Shown here piece by piece: positions 45,003-53,690 of a DNA stretch of 64,000 nt. The first letter of the stretch is position 1. Each line of letters starts with the position of its first letter. Source of the stretch: Lachnospiraceae bacterium (GTDB lineage: Bacteria > Bacillota > Clostridia > Lachnospirales > Lachnospiraceae); NCBI GenBank assembly GCA_015057615.1, contig SVEA01000102.1:1-64000 (forward strand), in the 5' to 3' direction. The position numbers and the translations under genes were made by a program. The notes beneath the pieces were generated by a model. The model was not told the DNA's origin. It saw nothing but the letters and a program-made list of their open reading frames with translations, and did no database searches.

Positions 45003-46436
45003 ATGGATAATAAAATAATGCTGATTACCTATGCGGATAGCTTTGGTAAGAATTTAAAAGAATTAAGGTTAATGCTCGATACTTATTTTAAAAAGGAAAT
45101 TGGTGCGATTCATATCTTACCCTTTTTCCCGTCCTCAGGAGATCGTGGCTTTGCACCACTAACCTATGAAACCGTGGATCCGGAATTTGGAACATGGGAG
45201 GATATTGATGCATTGGCAAAGGATTATGAACTGATGTTTGATTTTATGGTGAATCATCTATCCAGGCGTTCGGAATATTTTTTAGACTTTATAGAGAACC
45301 ACGATAATTCCCAATACAAGGATATGTTCCTAAGGTTTAAAAATTTTTGGCCGCAGGGGGAACCTACGGAGGAAGAAGTCACCATGCTGAATAAGAGAAA
45401 GCCTCATGCGCCCTGTGTTGATATTGAATTGGCGGATGGCACAACCGAGAAGATCTGGTGTACCTTCAGTGAGGAGCAAATGGATCTTGATTTAAACGCT
45501 GAGGTTACCTGGGATTTTGTTGAACGCTCCTTGGAATGCTTAATGAACCACGGCGCTTCTATAATTCGTCTGGATGCTTTTGCCTTTGCAACAAAGAAGC
45601 TGGGGACTTCCTGCTTCTTTGTTGAACCAGAGATGTGGGATCTAATGAAGCGCGTACAGGATATCTTAGACTGTAGAAATGTACCGATGCTGCCGGAGAT
45701 TCATGACCATTATCATATCCAGGAAAAAATTGCGAACCACGGCTATTATGTCTATGATTTTGCCTTACCGGTACTGGTACTTCATACGATTTATACCGGA
45801 AGTGGTGAAAGGTTAAAGCACTGGTTAAAAATCTGTCCCAGAAAGCAATATACCACCCTGGATACCCATGACGGAATCGGAACGGTTGATGTTAAGGATC
45901 TTCTGACAGATGAAGAAATTGATGCGGTATGTAGTAAGACCTTGGAGCAGGGGGCAAACTTTAAGATGGATTACAGCGCCAAGGCAAAAGATAAGCCGGT
46001 AGTTTATCAAATTAATTGTACCTATTATTCAGCAGTAGGCAGTGACGAGGCATATTTACTTTCCAGGGCAATTCAATTCTTCGCTCCCGGAATTCCGCAG
46101 GTTTACTATGTGGGATTATTGGCTGGGGAGAATGATTATGAGTTAATGAAGCGAACCGACTTCCCAAGAAATATTAGTAGACACAATTATACGATAGAAG
46201 AGATTGCGGAAGAGGTTAAGAAACCAGTTGTAAAAAAATTAAATAAATTAATGCGTTTTCGCAATGCATATCCCGCCTTTGATGATGCCTGTATCGTAGA
46301 GGATACCGAAGACCATATCCTTAAGATTCATAGAGTAAACGGCCAGTATGAAGCAATATTAGAGGCGAACCTAAAAGATTATCAATATACGATCACTTAC
46401 CGAGATACGAAAACCGACAAGTGGTGCAAATTGTAA
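45003..46436 (+). CDS. GH13_18 sucrose phosphorylase-like enzyme
   Basis: The enzyme is expected to split sucrose with phosphate into glucose-1-phosphate and fructose. The sequence aligns in register with sucrose phosphorylases: nucleophile in IIRLDAFAF (Asp191), acid/base in MLPEIHDHYH (Glu232), third acid in LDTHDGIGTVD (Asp290) and loop segment VYQINCTYYSAVGSDEAYLL. Length (477 aa) is near the ~480-500 typical of the subfamily. Related subfamily members act on sucrose-6'-phosphate or glucosylglycerate, so specificity needs care. GGGAGG precedes the ATG. It ends a four-gene unit with GH36, aldolase and GH20. Together with GH32 at 20692 it gives the locus two different ways to open sucrose-type linkages. 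Confidence 0.87.
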   Translation: MDNKIMLITYADSFGKNLKELRLMLDTYFKKEIGAIHILPFFPSSGDRGFAPLTYETVDPEFGTWEDIDALAKDYELMFDFMVNHLSRRSEYFLDFIENHDNSQYKDMFLRFKNFWPQGEPTEEEVTMLNKRKPHAPCVDIELADGTTEKIWCTFSEEQMDLDLNAEVTWDFVERSLECLMNHGASIIRLDAFAFATKKLGTSCFFVEPEMWDLMKRVQDILDCRNVPMLPEIHDHYHIQEKIANHGYYVYDFALPVLVLHTIYTGSGERLKHWLKICPRKQYTTLDTHDGIGTVDVKDLLTDEEIDAVCSKTLEQGANFKMDYSAKAKDKPVVYQINCTYYSAVGSDEAYLLSRAIQFFAPGIPQVYYVGLLAGENDYELMKRTDFPRNISRHNYTIEEIAEEVKKPVVKKLNKLMRFRNAYPAFDDACIVEDTEDHILKIHRVNGQYEAILEANLKDYQYTITYRDTKTDKWCKL

Positions 46437-46526
46437 AATATTGTTATGCGTATAATAAGTCATTATAAGACTTTGACAGGAATATAGATGCCATCCTATG
46501 TATGCACATGGTTTTTCTATTACTAC

Positions 46527-46584
46527 TTGTCAATACATAAATTGTGCAAATTGACAAAGTCAATTTTATGAATCGGCTTTTGAC
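46527..46584 (+). promoter_or_regulatory. Cluster of TTGAC/GTCAA half-sites before a GH2 gene
   Basis: A perfect 7-bp inverted repeat AATTGAC-AAA-GTCAATT (46549-46565) is flanked by TTGTCAAT (46527-46534) and TTTTGACAC (46579-46584 holding TTGACA). TTGTCAAT also pairs with ATTGACAA. The cluster lies 50-105 bp before the gene at 46632 in a 195-bp gap, so it may be an operator and -35 region of the GH2/GH2/GH38 unit. I could not place a convincing -10 with correct spacing. Confidence 0.4.
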
Positions 46585-46631
46585 ACTCAAATCATAAAAT
46601 ACATATCAGATATTGAGAGGTATGATAGACA

Positions 46632-48395
46632 ATGGAATGTTATATCAAGGATTATCCAAGACCACAGTTTGTTCGAAATCATTGGGTAAATTTAAATGGT
46701 GTATGGGAATTTGCTTTTGATGATACCAATGTAGGAGAAAAGGATCGATGGTACCAGAAGTTTAAAAAAACGCATGAAATTATGGTACCCTTCCCCTATG
46801 AAACAAAGGCTAGTAAAATTGAACAGCAAGAAGTCCATGATCATGTTTGGTATCATAGGCAAGTTGAGATTGAGAAAGCGTTTCAAAAGGTAATCCTTCA
46901 CTTTGAAGGCAGCGATTATGAAACGAAGCTTTGGGTCAATGGAAGCTATATCGGCAATCATGTGGGTGGTTACAGCCGTTTCTCCATGGATATTACCAAT
47001 GCCCTGGTGCCGGGTACCAATGATATTGTGGTAAAAGTATCCGATTCTTTAGAACGAACTATACCAAGAGGGAAGCAGCGCTGGAAAGAAGAAAGCTTTG
47101 AGTGCTGGTATGTACAAACGACAGGTATCTGGAAAACCGTATGGCTGGAGTATCTTCCGGAAGCATCCATTCAATCCGTTAAGATGACGCCAAATAGAGA
47201 GAAAAAGATATTAGATCTGGAATGGAATATGGATTCGCCTGTATATGGTGAGGAACTACTCTTGAAAACAGAGGTAAGCTACCAGGGGCAATTTGTTAAT
47301 AGTATTATCATACCGGTACTTAATAAACAGGTACACTCCCAAATTGATATCTTTTCAACAAAGGTTGGAAATTGGGGTTTAAGAGCTTGGACCCCATGGG
47401 ATCCGGCACTTTATGATATTAAGTTTACCTTGTGGCAGGAGGGGCGATGCATCGATACCATCGGTTCTTATTTTGGCATGAGAGACATCCGTATCGAGGG
47501 AGAGCATGTCCTACTTAACGGTGATCCAATCTATCAGAGGCTAATTCTGGATCAGGGATATTGGAAGGATTCGCATCTGACTCCACCGAGTGAAGAGGCT
47601 CTGGCTGAAGATATTGATAAAATTCTTCAGATGGGTTACAACGGGGTACGTAAACATCAAAAGGTTGAGGACGAGAGATTCTTATATTGGTGTGACGTAA
47701 AAGGATTGCTGGTATGGAGTGAAGCTCCTGCCACTTATTATTATAATGATGAGATGGTACAGGAGTTTATGAAGCAATGGATGGATATCGTAAGGCAAAA
47801 TTATAATCATCCAAGTATTATCACTTGGGTGCCGATCAATGAATCCTGGGGTGTCCCTGCCATTAAGAATAATAAACTTCAGCAAAAGTTTACAGAGGCA
47901 ATCTATTCGATTACAAAAGCACTGGATCCTTATCGTCCGGTAATTGTGAATGATGGGTGGGAACATACCGTATCTGATATTATCACCCTTCATGATTATC
48001 AAGCATCCGGGGAAAAATTTTTAAAGAAATACCTAGATCGAAAGGAGCAGCTGCTTGGGAATGAAGAAAGCTTCAACGGCGGACGCTATGCCTTTGCCAA
48101 GGGATATGCATATAAGGGGCAGCCGGTAATCATCAGTGAATATGGTGGTATTGCATTTCAAAATGACGATGCCGGATGGGGCTACGGGGATAAAGTCAGA
48201 ACGGAAGAGGAATATATTGAGAGATTTGCTTCCATTACAACGGCAATCAAAAAGGTTCCTTATATTACCGGTTATTGCTATACACAGGTAACGGATGTGC
48301 AGCAGGAGATTAACGGTTTAATGAGCAGTGATCGAGAATTCAAAGTGGACTGTCAAAAAATTAAAGAAATAAATCAGAAAAAGTTCGGATACTAA
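46632..48395 (+). CDS. GH2 glycoside hydrolase (beta-galactosidase/glucosidase-like)
   Basis: This 587-aa family 2 enzyme has a sugar-binding N-terminus (PRPQFVRNHWVNLNGVWEFAFDD, VPFPYE), an Ig-like middle and a TIM barrel with acid/base motif WVPINESWGVP (Glu404) and nucleophile motif VIISEYGGIAF (Glu503). It differs clearly from the two beta-mannosidase-type GH2 proteins of the window (844 and 853 aa with GGNE). Short GH2 proteins of this kind include beta-galactosidases, beta-glucuronidases and arabinofuranosidase-like members, so the leaving sugar is not assigned. It starts a unit of GH2, GH2 and GH38 behind a probable regulatory region. No signal peptide is present. Confidence 0.8.
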   Translation: MECYIKDYPRPQFVRNHWVNLNGVWEFAFDDTNVGEKDRWYQKFKKTHEIMVPFPYETKASKIEQQEVHDHVWYHRQVEIEKAFQKVILHFEGSDYETKLWVNGSYIGNHVGGYSRFSMDITNALVPGTNDIVVKVSDSLERTIPRGKQRWKEESFECWYVQTTGIWKTVWLEYLPEASIQSVKMTPNREKKILDLEWNMDSPVYGEELLLKTEVSYQGQFVNSIIIPVLNKQVHSQIDIFSTKVGNWGLRAWTPWDPALYDIKFTLWQEGRCIDTIGSYFGMRDIRIEGEHVLLNGDPIYQRLILDQGYWKDSHLTPPSEEALAEDIDKILQMGYNGVRKHQKVEDERFLYWCDVKGLLVWSEAPATYYYNDEMVQEFMKQWMDIVRQNYNHPSIITWVPINESWGVPAIKNNKLQQKFTEAIYSITKALDPYRPVIVNDGWEHTVSDIITLHDYQASGEKFLKKYLDRKEQLLGNEESFNGGRYAFAKGYAYKGQPVIISEYGGIAFQNDDAGWGYGDKVRTEEEYIERFASITTAIKKVPYITGYCYTQVTDVQQEINGLMSSDREFKVDCQKIKEINQKKFGY

Positions 48396-48439
48396 ACTTA
48401 AATTTACTGAAAGTCGATGCAAAGAAGGATGGAGGTATC

Positions 48440-51001
48440 ATGGAAATCTTATTATCAAATTTAGATTGGCAGTTAAAAGGCTATTGGCCGTTTGTTCCAA
48501 TTAAGGAGAAAAGCATGGAAACCGGTCAGCAGCTTCACGGGGTAACATCCTGGATACCGGCTACGGTTCCCGGCGGAGTCCATTATGATTTGTATCGAGC
48601 TGGATTAATTGAAAATCCCTATATTGGTATGGATAGCTTAAAATGTGAATGGGTAGAAAATCGCTGGTGGATGTACCGTACAACATTTACTATTCCGTCC
48701 TTGGAGCCGGGACGGAAAGTAGAATTGATCTTTGAAGGCTTGGACTATGAAGCCATGATCTATGTGAATGATTGCCTTTTAGCAGAACATAAGGGAATGT
48801 ATGAGGCATGCAAAGTGGATATCACAGAAGTTGGTAAGAAAGAGAATAAATTGGTTGTCTTATTTAAGGGTGTACCGCAGGAAATGGGCCAAATCGGATT
48901 TACGTCTAGAACTTCAACGCAGAAAAGTCGATTTAACTACAAATGGGATTTTTCTACAAGGCTTGTAAATATCGGTTTTTGGAAAGATGTAAAGTTAAAA
49001 ATTAAAGAAGACATCGAAATCGCAGATATCTACATTCATTCCGATATAGCAGATAATCAGGGTATTATTTGCATCAATGGTGCCATAGAAAGGCGATGCG
49101 AAGAGTTTTCCACCCTTAAGGTAAAGGTTTTCGAACCAGAAGAGGGAGCTTGTATCTATGATAATACAGTACAAATTGGAGAGAAACAGCAATTTAGCGA
49201 AGACATCCGAATAAATCAACCGGAGCTTTGGTACCCAAATGGCAGTGGAATGCAGCCTTTGTATACGATAAAACTTATGGCAGAAGTAAATGGCAAAGAA
49301 ACCCCTCTTTGTTCCAAAAAAATTGGAATTCGTAGTCTATCCTATGCGTTAAATGAACGAGGACAGAAAGATGCATTGCCTTATACCTTTGTAATTAATG
49401 GAAGGAAAACCTATATTAAAGGCGTAAATATTACACCGATTGATCATATCTACGGCAATGTTACTAGAGAGCAGTATACATATTTAATTGATTGTGCAGT
49501 GAATGCGAATGTGAATATGATTCGGGTCTGGGGTGGAGGACTAATTGAAAAAGAATGGTTGTATGAGCTTTGTGATGAAAAAGGAATTTTAATCTGGCAG
49601 GAATTTATTCAGTCCAGCTCTGGCATTGATAATAATCCTTCGACGGATCCCCAGTTCCTACAGCTATTGAAAGTAAATTCCATTGCAGCAATCAAAGAGA
49701 AACGAAACCATGTATCGCTGACGGTATGGAGCGGAGGTAATGAATTAATGGAGGCTCCCGATACACCTTGCGGATATGATAATCCGAATATTGCTATGCT
49801 AAAGGAGCTTGTAGAACGATATGATCCAGTAAGAATGTTTCTTCCAACCTCTGCTTCCGGTCCAAGACAGTTTCTCTCCTTTGATAAAGGGGTAAGCCAT
49901 GATGTCCATGGAAGCTGGAGATATGAAGGGAATCCAAAACATTACCGGATGTATAAGGCTTCTGATAACCTATTTCACAGCGAGTTTGGCATGGATGGTA
50001 CTTCAAATATAAAAAGCCTTCGAAAAATTCTCCCAGAATCTGCACTTTACCCGACACCAATGTCAGGAAATCCATATTGGCAACATCACGGAGAATGGTG
50101 GGGCACCTATGGACGGGACACGCAGATGTTTGGTCCTATTTCGGATTTAAGTTTATTTACGCAATGTAGCCAGTATATGCAAGCGGAGGGGCTTCGTTTT
50201 ATTATTGAGTCGGATCGCCGAAGAAAGTATCAAAATAGCGGATGTATCGTTTGGCAGCTAAATGAGCCTTGGCCGAATGCTTCCTGTACCAATCTTGTCG
50301 ACTATTTTGGCGATGCTAAGCCAGCCTACTATGAGGTGAAAAGAACCTATGCTGAGATACATGTTTCCATGGAGTACCAAAAGTTAGATTACTCCTTAGG
50401 GGAATTGTTTTCCGAGAATATCTTCCTCCATAATTCTACGGAAGCATTTGAAGGAAGTATCCTGGCTAGAGTGCGGAACTTGGATGGCTCTACGGTATTG
50501 GTAAAGTCTTATGAGGGCTGCTTTAATGAGAATTCTTGCACCAATGCTGGAAAACTCGAATTTAGTATTGAAAATGTAAGCAATGTCTTCTTTGTTGAAT
50601 TGAAAGCAGTTAAAGAAGATACGTTGGTAAGTGAAACGGTATACCTATTTGCCTTGCAAAAGGAACATCTATTTGAAGACTTAAAGCATAGTAGAGCAAA
50701 TGTCGAGCTGCGGGAACTGCATTCTAGTATCAATGATCGAGGGGATATTGAAAAAACCTTCTGTATTAGAAATACGGGGAAAGAAACGGCAGTTCAAGCC
50801 GGTATTGAAATGATGGAGGATGGTACCTGGATGCTGGCTGACGATAACTATGTATTTCTGTTCCCGGAGGAGGAAAAGAGGATTAAGGTTCAAGTAAGAA
50901 GAAAAAGAGCAGGCACATTTTTAAGTACTGAAAATTTACCTGAGGGATATCCATTCGATATAAACTTTCAGGCGGTTTGGCTGGGATCCGTAAAACCTTA
51001 A
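48440..51001 (+). CDS. GH2 beta-mannosidase (second copy)
   Basis: This is a family 2 beta-mannosidase of 853 aa, paralogous to the 4527 gene product but clearly diverged. Conserved features are VPGGVHYDLYRAGLIENPY, RVWGGGLIEKEWLYE, WQEFIQSSSGIDN, the acid/base in WSGGNELMEAP (Glu435) and the nucleophile in LFHSEFGMDG (Glu515). The stretch SDRRRKYQNSGCIVWQLNEPWPNASC is nearly the same in both paralogues. It lies 44 nt after the short GH2 gene and 59 nt before GH38, with no signal peptide. Two beta-mannosidases suggest two different acceptors, for example Man-beta-1,4-GlcNAc and mannan-derived oligosaccharides. This split is an inference. Confidence 0.88.
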   Translation: MEILLSNLDWQLKGYWPFVPIKEKSMETGQQLHGVTSWIPATVPGGVHYDLYRAGLIENPYIGMDSLKCEWVENRWWMYRTTFTIPSLEPGRKVELIFEGLDYEAMIYVNDCLLAEHKGMYEACKVDITEVGKKENKLVVLFKGVPQEMGQIGFTSRTSTQKSRFNYKWDFSTRLVNIGFWKDVKLKIKEDIEIADIYIHSDIADNQGIICINGAIERRCEEFSTLKVKVFEPEEGACIYDNTVQIGEKQQFSEDIRINQPELWYPNGSGMQPLYTIKLMAEVNGKETPLCSKKIGIRSLSYALNERGQKDALPYTFVINGRKTYIKGVNITPIDHIYGNVTREQYTYLIDCAVNANVNMIRVWGGGLIEKEWLYELCDEKGILIWQEFIQSSSGIDNNPSTDPQFLQLLKVNSIAAIKEKRNHVSLTVWSGGNELMEAPDTPCGYDNPNIAMLKELVERYDPVRMFLPTSASGPRQFLSFDKGVSHDVHGSWRYEGNPKHYRMYKASDNLFHSEFGMDGTSNIKSLRKILPESALYPTPMSGNPYWQHHGEWWGTYGRDTQMFGPISDLSLFTQCSQYMQAEGLRFIIESDRRRKYQNSGCIVWQLNEPWPNASCTNLVDYFGDAKPAYYEVKRTYAEIHVSMEYQKLDYSLGELFSENIFLHNSTEAFEGSILARVRNLDGSTVLVKSYEGCFNENSCTNAGKLEFSIENVSNVFFVELKAVKEDTLVSETVYLFALQKEHLFEDLKHSRANVELRELHSSINDRGDIEKTFCIRNTGKETAVQAGIEMMEDGTWMLADDNYVFLFPEEEKRIKVQVRRKRAGTFLSTENLPEGYPFDINFQAVWLGSVKP

Positions 51002-51060
51002 ATGCAGTAGGATAAGTAGAAAAATTCAGTTAAATTACCATAAGTATGGGAGGCACAGGA

Positions 51061-53475
51061 ATGAAAAAGAAAAAATTATATATGATTGGAAATTCACATA
51101 TTGATCCGGTATGGTTTTGGAACTGGGATGAAGGGATGCAGGAGGTCAAGGCAACCTTTGCATCGGTTTTAGATCGAATGAAGGAATATGAGGAATTTAA
51201 ATTTACCTCTACCTCCACCGCATTTTTTGAATGGATAGAGAAGACGGTCCCAACCATGTTTGAAGAGATTAAACAGAGAGTGGCAGAAGGCAGATGGGAA
51301 TTAACCGGAGGCTGGTTTATTGAGCCGGACTGCAACCTGCCCTCGGGAGAGGCATTCGTCCGCCAAGGACTGTATGGGCAGCGTTATCTAAAGGAAACGT
51401 TTGGTAAGATTAGTAAAACAGGCTCCAATGTTGATAGCTTTGGCCATGGATCCAATCTGCCGCAGTTTTTAAAGAAAAGTGGAATGGATAACTATGTGTT
51501 TATGAGACCAAGACTGGATAACCCTGTGTTCGTATGGGAAAGTGCTGACAAAAGCAGTGTCAATGCCATCACTTTGCCCGGCGAATATACCACCTGGTTC
51601 TATGATGCAACGAAGAAGAATATTGAGGACACCCTTGCTGCAATGAAGGATTATGATAAGATGCCCTGCTGCTACGGTGTTGGAAATCATGGCGGCGGAC
51701 CAACGAAAGAAAACATCGAAAGCATCAGAAAGCTAAGAGAAGAGTATCCGGATACGGAGCTTTCCTTTTCCTCCTACGAAGAATTTTTTAAAGACATAAA
51801 GGGACTTCCTCTTCAGAAGAAAAAGCAGCCCTTTGAGAAAATTAATCCAGGCTGCTATGCAATGGATTCAGAATTAAAAAAAGCAAACCGCCTTAGTGAG
51901 ACAAGATTACAGCAGGCAGATATGCTGCTTTCCATTGGAGCAGCTGTCACCGGTAATTGGCTTAAGGAAGCAGGTAAAATGAAGGAGTTATGGAAGCTTC
52001 TTCTATTCAATCAGTTCCACGATACCTTAGGAGGAACCGCGATTAAGGAAGCGCGAGATGAAGCAATCATGCAGTTTGGAACGGTGAGTGCTAATTGCGG
52101 TGCATTAAAAGCAGTTGCGATGCAATCGATTGTTAACGAAGTGGATACCACCGGCAGCGGTTTCCCTCTTTTTCTCTTTAACTCCGACGGTAAAGAATTC
52201 TGTGGATTTGTCACGATTGAATTAAACTGGTTCTGTAAGCATCCATTGAAGCTTCTGGATCCGCAGGGAAAGGAGGTCCCTTATCAAAGGGTGCATACGA
52301 AAGCAAAGGTGCGTAACTATAATCTGGGTGGAAGAAGAAATATCGTATTCCATGCGGACATTCCTCCCTGTGGTTACAGCATATATCGGCTGCTTATTGA
52401 AGAACCATTCCTATGCTACAACAATGAAATGGAACTGGATCATACGGATTCCTATCTCATGGAAAATGAATATATCAAAGTTACCTTTGATAAAGAGACC
52501 GGCTTCTTAAACTCTCTATTCGAGAAAAAAACCGGGTATGAAAGTATCAAAAGACCGGTTTCCTTGCAGGTTTGGAAGGATGAAAGGGACACTTGGGGTA
52601 ATATTCAGGAAAGGCATTATAAAGATACTGGAGAAACCTTTCGTTTGCTTTCCATTGAAAAAGTGGAAAGCGGTAAAATAAGGGAATGCATTCGTGCTAT
52701 CTATGAGCATGAAGGCAGCCGATTGGAGCAGCGTTATTATCTTTATGCAGGAGAAAAGGAAATCGTTGTGGAAAATGTACTCTATTGGGATAAGGATTGG
52801 CATACGTTAAAATTTGAATATCCGCTCGAAATAGCAAAACCCCTGACAAGAGCAGAGGGTTCTTATGAGATCATCGAAAGAGAAATCCAGGACGAGGATG
52901 AATATTATATGCACCGTTTCTTAGATGTTACAGAAAAGGGCAGGGAAGGGCTGGCGATCGCCAATGATAGTAAGTATTCTTTCAGTTTTAGCAAGAGGTC
53001 TCTTCTTATAACCGTAGCCAGAAGCGCAATGTATGCCCAAGGGTATGGTAAGAATTGGTACAACCCACTGGAAAGTTATGAATTCGCTGATATTGGTAAG
53101 CAGTCGTTTACTTTCGTCCTTAGACCCCATAAAGAGACGCTGCCGGCTGCAGAGCTTTACCGAATGGCCCGCAGGGGGAATGGCTCCTTTGACTATCTTG
53201 CAGATAATTGCCATAGTGGAAAGGAACGAAGAACCGCCTTTTCCATGGCTTCCACCGATCAACCGGAGGTAGCAATTATGGCAGTTAAGAAAGCGGAGGA
53301 TGATGAGGATTATATTGTGCGAATCTTAGAGCAGAGCGGAAAAGATCAATCTTATTGCCTGAACTTTCTGGGAGTAAACTATAACCTTTCCATTGGCCGT
53401 AATGAGATTCAAACCTTAAAAATTAATCCAATGTCTAAAGTGATAAAGCAGGTTAATTTACTGGAATTTGAGTAA
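51061..53475 (+). CDS. GH38 alpha-mannosidase
   Basis: This is the fifth GH38 protein of the locus, of the short type. Intact motifs are GNSHIDPVWFWNWDEGMQ (His13, Asp15), SNVDSFGHGSNLPQFL (nucleophile Asp125), YGVGNHGGGPTKEN and FNQFHDTLGGTA. I start at ATG 51061 (804 aa): GGGAGG lies 7 nt upstream, and the track ATG at 51046 would lie upstream of that box. It resembles the proteins at 16038 and 29701 throughout. The gene ends the GH2/GH2/GH38 unit, and a palindrome follows at 53529. Cytosolic trimming of imported alpha-mannosides is the likely role. Confidence 0.9.
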   Translation: MKKKKLYMIGNSHIDPVWFWNWDEGMQEVKATFASVLDRMKEYEEFKFTSTSTAFFEWIEKTVPTMFEEIKQRVAEGRWELTGGWFIEPDCNLPSGEAFVRQGLYGQRYLKETFGKISKTGSNVDSFGHGSNLPQFLKKSGMDNYVFMRPRLDNPVFVWESADKSSVNAITLPGEYTTWFYDATKKNIEDTLAAMKDYDKMPCCYGVGNHGGGPTKENIESIRKLREEYPDTELSFSSYEEFFKDIKGLPLQKKKQPFEKINPGCYAMDSELKKANRLSETRLQQADMLLSIGAAVTGNWLKEAGKMKELWKLLLFNQFHDTLGGTAIKEARDEAIMQFGTVSANCGALKAVAMQSIVNEVDTTGSGFPLFLFNSDGKEFCGFVTIELNWFCKHPLKLLDPQGKEVPYQRVHTKAKVRNYNLGGRRNIVFHADIPPCGYSIYRLLIEEPFLCYNNEMELDHTDSYLMENEYIKVTFDKETGFLNSLFEKKTGYESIKRPVSLQVWKDERDTWGNIQERHYKDTGETFRLLSIEKVESGKIRECIRAIYEHEGSRLEQRYYLYAGEKEIVVENVLYWDKDWHTLKFEYPLEIAKPLTRAEGSYEIIEREIQDEDEYYMHRFLDVTEKGREGLAIANDSKYSFSFSKRSLLITVARSAMYAQGYGKNWYNPLESYEFADIGKQSFTFVLRPHKETLPAAELYRMARRGNGSFDYLADNCHSGKERRTAFSMASTDQPEVAIMAVKKAEDDEDYIVRILEQSGKDQSYCLNFLGVNYNLSIGRNEIQTLKINPMSKVIKQVNLLEFE

Positions 53476-53528
53476 ATTTATGTATGAATTAATAAAAACG
53501 TATGTGAGCAATGCGATCGGAGCTAAAG

Positions 53529-53555
53529 ATCATGAACTTGTTTTTTGTTCATGAT
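53529..53555 (+). other. Perfect 9-bp inverted repeat in the GH38-GH3 gap
   Basis: ATCATGAAC and GTTCATGAT flank the 9-nt loop TTGTTTTTT. The T run lies inside the loop rather than after the stem, so it is not a standard terminator. It could be an operator or mRNA-end structure in the 215-bp gap before the GH3 gene. Confidence 0.4.
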
Positions 53556-53690
53556 ATAACATGGTTACCATCAGTAAAGGAATAATCCGATTATTTAAGG
53601 TGAGAAGGTTACAATTACTATCATAGAAGTCGGAATAATTATGACCGCGTTGAATTGATTCATGAAAAGTAAGAAAGTGAGGTAAGCAGA

